Part shown: positions 62,240 to 64,000 of the stretch, piece by piece
How positions within the stretch are numbered: position 1 is the stretch's first letter
Layout of the letters: each line of letters opens with the position of its first letter
Source of the DNA: Sphingopyxis sp. CCNWLW2
GTDB lineage: Bacteria; Pseudomonadota; Alphaproteobacteria; Sphingomonadales; Sphingomonadaceae
Direction: 5' to 3'
NCBI RefSeq assembly: GCF_037095755.1
Contig: NZ_JBAWKJ010000003.1
Coordinates: 682,001 to 746,000, forward strand
Length of the DNA: 64,000 nucleotides
Notes under the pieces: model-generated
The model's input: the letters and a program-made list of their open reading frames with translations, nothing else
What the model was told of the DNA's origin: nothing
Databases searched by the model: none
Made by a program: the position numbers and the translations under genes

Positions 62240-62403
62240 CAAATTACCTCCGGATTATCCAATGCCGGGTCTAAGATGCGAGAATCTTGTCCGCAACCTG
62301 TGGCAGGTGCGCAATGTCGGCTATTCCGGACCTCGGCCGAAATGCCGACAGGCGCCTCGCGGCCATGATCGACTGGCAGCCAGTTCAGCGATTCGACGAA
62401 AGC

Positions 62404-64000
62404 CTACCACCTTGGCGTCGACGCCGCGCCGCTGACGACGAGAACCAGAAATAGAGCGATGATGGCCGCGATCGAGAAGGGCGGGGCCTGGCGGGACGAC
62501 GTCAATTTGAGGGTGGCGGTGGCAACGAGCTCGTACCCGGATATCGGTGCTTGAGCCGATCGGCGCCCGGCCTTGGCTACGGCTTGCTTTCCCGGACGAC
62601 CCGGTGCGGAATTGTGCCCGATTCTTCCTGCCTTACGGGCTGCCCCAAACATCGTTTGCGGGCGGGACAAGGCCCGCGCGCCAACCGCCGCCAGCCGCGC
62701 CAACTCGGCGCGAGTTTGGGCATCCGCGTTCCAGTCGCCGCGATCGATGGCGTCGCGCATCGTGGCGATCAACTTGCTGCGCGCGGCGGGATTATGATCG
62801 GCGAAAAAGCGGTCCATCCCCAGATCGTAGCGATCGCGCAAATAGACGTCGCGGACCGCTTCCCAATCGCGGTCTGTCACCAGCTCGGGGCGCATCTGCT
62901 CCCAGAGCGACAGCGAGTCGGTGAGGTCGGTCATGTAGCGCGCGCCATTATAGCCGCTCGCCTGCATCGCCCTGATCCACGCCGGATTGAGGTAGCGGCT
63001 GTCGCGCTCGCGGCCATAAAAGCGATCGAGCGTTTCGAGCCGGGGCTGGCCTGGCGTCTGTTCGTTGGCGATATAGGCATCGATCGTGCGTCCGCTCGCC
63101 TCGCGCACCGCCATCGACAGACCGCCGAGATAGGCGGCGGGCATCGGCGTATCAAGCAGGCCATAGGCGCTCGAAGTGCGGCTGAAGACCGCGGCATCGA
63201 CACCGCCGAGGTTGGCGTTGAAGGCGGCGCCGTCGGGCTCGCCTTCACCCTCGTCGCCATAAGCATGGCCGATGCGGGCCCGATAAAGCCGGTTCAATTC
63301 CGGCTTGCTCCAACCTTCGCGATTGGCAAATTGCGTCGACGGCGAATAGGCGCCGGGTGCGGTAGAAAAGATGCGGCGTAGCGCGCGCTTTTCGGCCTGC
63401 TGCCGCTCGATGCCCTGCGCTTCGAGCGCGGCGATGCGGGCGCGGGTTTCGGCGCGGACGGGATTGTCGGGCTCGTCGGCGGCAGCGGCCAGTTTGACCG
63501 CCTTCGCGATCAACGAAAGCTTCTCGCCGAAATGATCGCGATAGGTGCCCGACGTCGTCACCAGCACATCGACCCGCGCGCGGCCAAGCGCCGCACGGTC
63601 GGTCAGTGCGACATCGACGACCTTGCCGCGCGCGTCGCGAAGCGGGCGGACGCCGAGCAGATGGAATATCTGCGCTTCGTTCGTCCCGCCATTTTGCGCG
63701 GTTTCATTCGACCACAGCACGAACGCGACCTTGCGTGGTGGTCGGCCGTGCCTGGTGCGATAGTCGGCGAGCAGGTCGTCGGCCAGCTTCACGCCAGTTT
63801 GCCATGCCTCTTCGGTCGGCACCGCGCGAACGTCGAGCGTATAGGGATTGCGCCCGGCGGGCAGCGCGTCCGGGTTGCGGATCGCATCGCGCATTGGTCC
63901 GGGCGGTACATAGGCGCCCGCCAGCGCCGCGATGACCGTATCCATTTCGCGCGGTGCGCTCGCGATCCGCTCGGCATAGTCGCGGGCCTGCGTGGTGGTG
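62404..64000 (-). CDS. CobN-like cobaltochelatase subunit, N-terminal part off the window
   Basis: The frame is open to base 64000, so only the last 531 residues are seen. CobN/magnesium-chelatase H-type features are PAGRNPYTLDVRAVPTEEAW, AFVLWSNETAQNGGTNEAQI, FHLLGVRPLRDARGKVVDVA and later SLSLWEQMRPELVTDRDWEA. CobN is the large subunit that puts cobalt into hydrogenobyrinate a,c-diamide. Unusually for that enzyme, the C-terminus carries a basic linker and a hydrophobic helix (PFSIAAIIALFLVLVVSGAA), suggesting membrane anchoring. Such CobN-like proteins beside TonB systems occur in proteobacteria; metal substrate not shown. Confidence 0.87.
   Translation of the reverse strand, partial: TTTQARDYAERIASAPREMDTVIAALAGAYVPPGPMRDAIRNPDALPAGRNPYTLDVRAVPTEEAWQTGVKLADDLLADYRTRHGRPPRKVAFVLWSNETAQNGGTNEAQIFHLLGVRPLRDARGKVVDVALTDRAALGRARVDVLVTTSGTYRDHFGEKLSLIAKAVKLAAAADEPDNPVRAETRARIAALEAQGIERQQAEKRALRRIFSTAPGAYSPSTQFANREGWSKPELNRLYRARIGHAYGDEGEGEPDGAAFNANLGGVDAAVFSRTSSAYGLLDTPMPAAYLGGLSMAVREASGRTIDAYIANEQTPGQPRLETLDRFYGRERDSRYLNPAWIRAMQASGYNGARYMTDLTDSLSLWEQMRPELVTDRDWEAVRDVYLRDRYDLGMDRFFADHNPAARSKLIATMRDAIDRGDWNADAQTRAELARLAAVGARALSRPQTMFGAARKAGRIGHNSAPGRPGKQAVAKAGRRSAQAPISGYELVATATLKLTSSRQAPPFSIAAIIALFLVLVVSGAASTPRW

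Noticed and set aside
45093..64000. A prophage or conjugative element
   Set aside because: Apart from the integrase and IS66 genes there are no phage structural, replication or transfer genes.

Overview
The window looks like a chromosomal segment of a high-GC alphaproteobacterium of the order Sphingomonadales, most likely Sphingopyxis or a close relative. This rests on protein character only: Caulobacter/sphingomonad-type TonB-dependent receptors, a RegB/RegA pair beside a cyo quinol oxidase operon, a TIGR02300 protein, a P4-type integrase at a tRNA gene, and the aroA-cmk-rpsA-ihfB gene order. No rRNA is present to settle it.

Layout. Bases 1-14.2 kb hold an uronate (pectin- or alginate-derived sugar) utilisation locus, mostly on the minus strand: an AraC regulator cut by the left edge, a secreted FAD oxidoreductase, a signalling TonB receptor with its FecR/FecI-type anti-sigma and sigma pair, KduI, an exported PHP-fold protein, a second TonB receptor and a FadR-type regulator. 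Bases 14.4-16.2 kb carry a YdeI-like protein and an MFS transporter. Bases 16.4-23.2 kb are a respiratory operon, cyoABCD-SURF1-regB-regA, most of whose genes overlap by 1-4 bases.

Bases 23.2-44.9 kb are mainly housekeeping: a prolyl oligopeptidase, a DUF4112 protein, a lipoprotein solute-binding protein, tRNA-Leu, an ABC-2 exporter, ihfB, rpsA, cmk, aroA, a TIGR02300 protein, tRNA-Ala, an Rrf2 regulator, small exported proteins, an HD-domain protein, an enoyl-CoA hydratase, prfC, an unrecognised 644-residue exported protein, dinB and tRNA-Gly. Three REP-like inverted repeats and two identical terminators sit between these genes.

From tRNA-Gly (44.8 kb) onward the window looks accessory: a tyrosine integrase, a GNAT gene, an IS66-type element, a GNAT remnant, and then a co-directional block running from a divergent XRE-cupin regulator through a TonB receptor, an M61-like exported peptidase, a GPH-type permease, an ornithine cyclodeaminase/mu-crystallin family enzyme, a PhzF-like enzyme, a Tat-exported amidohydrolase and a CapA-like protein. 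The block looks like uptake and breakdown of a small peptide or peptide-like compound; its substrate is unknown. Behind it are broken pieces of an Lrp/AsnC regulator and apparently of a gamma-glutamyltransferase, then a carboxymuconolactone-decarboxylase-like gene, a small exported protein and a CobN-like chelatase subunit cut by the right edge. No far end of the presumed island was recognised.
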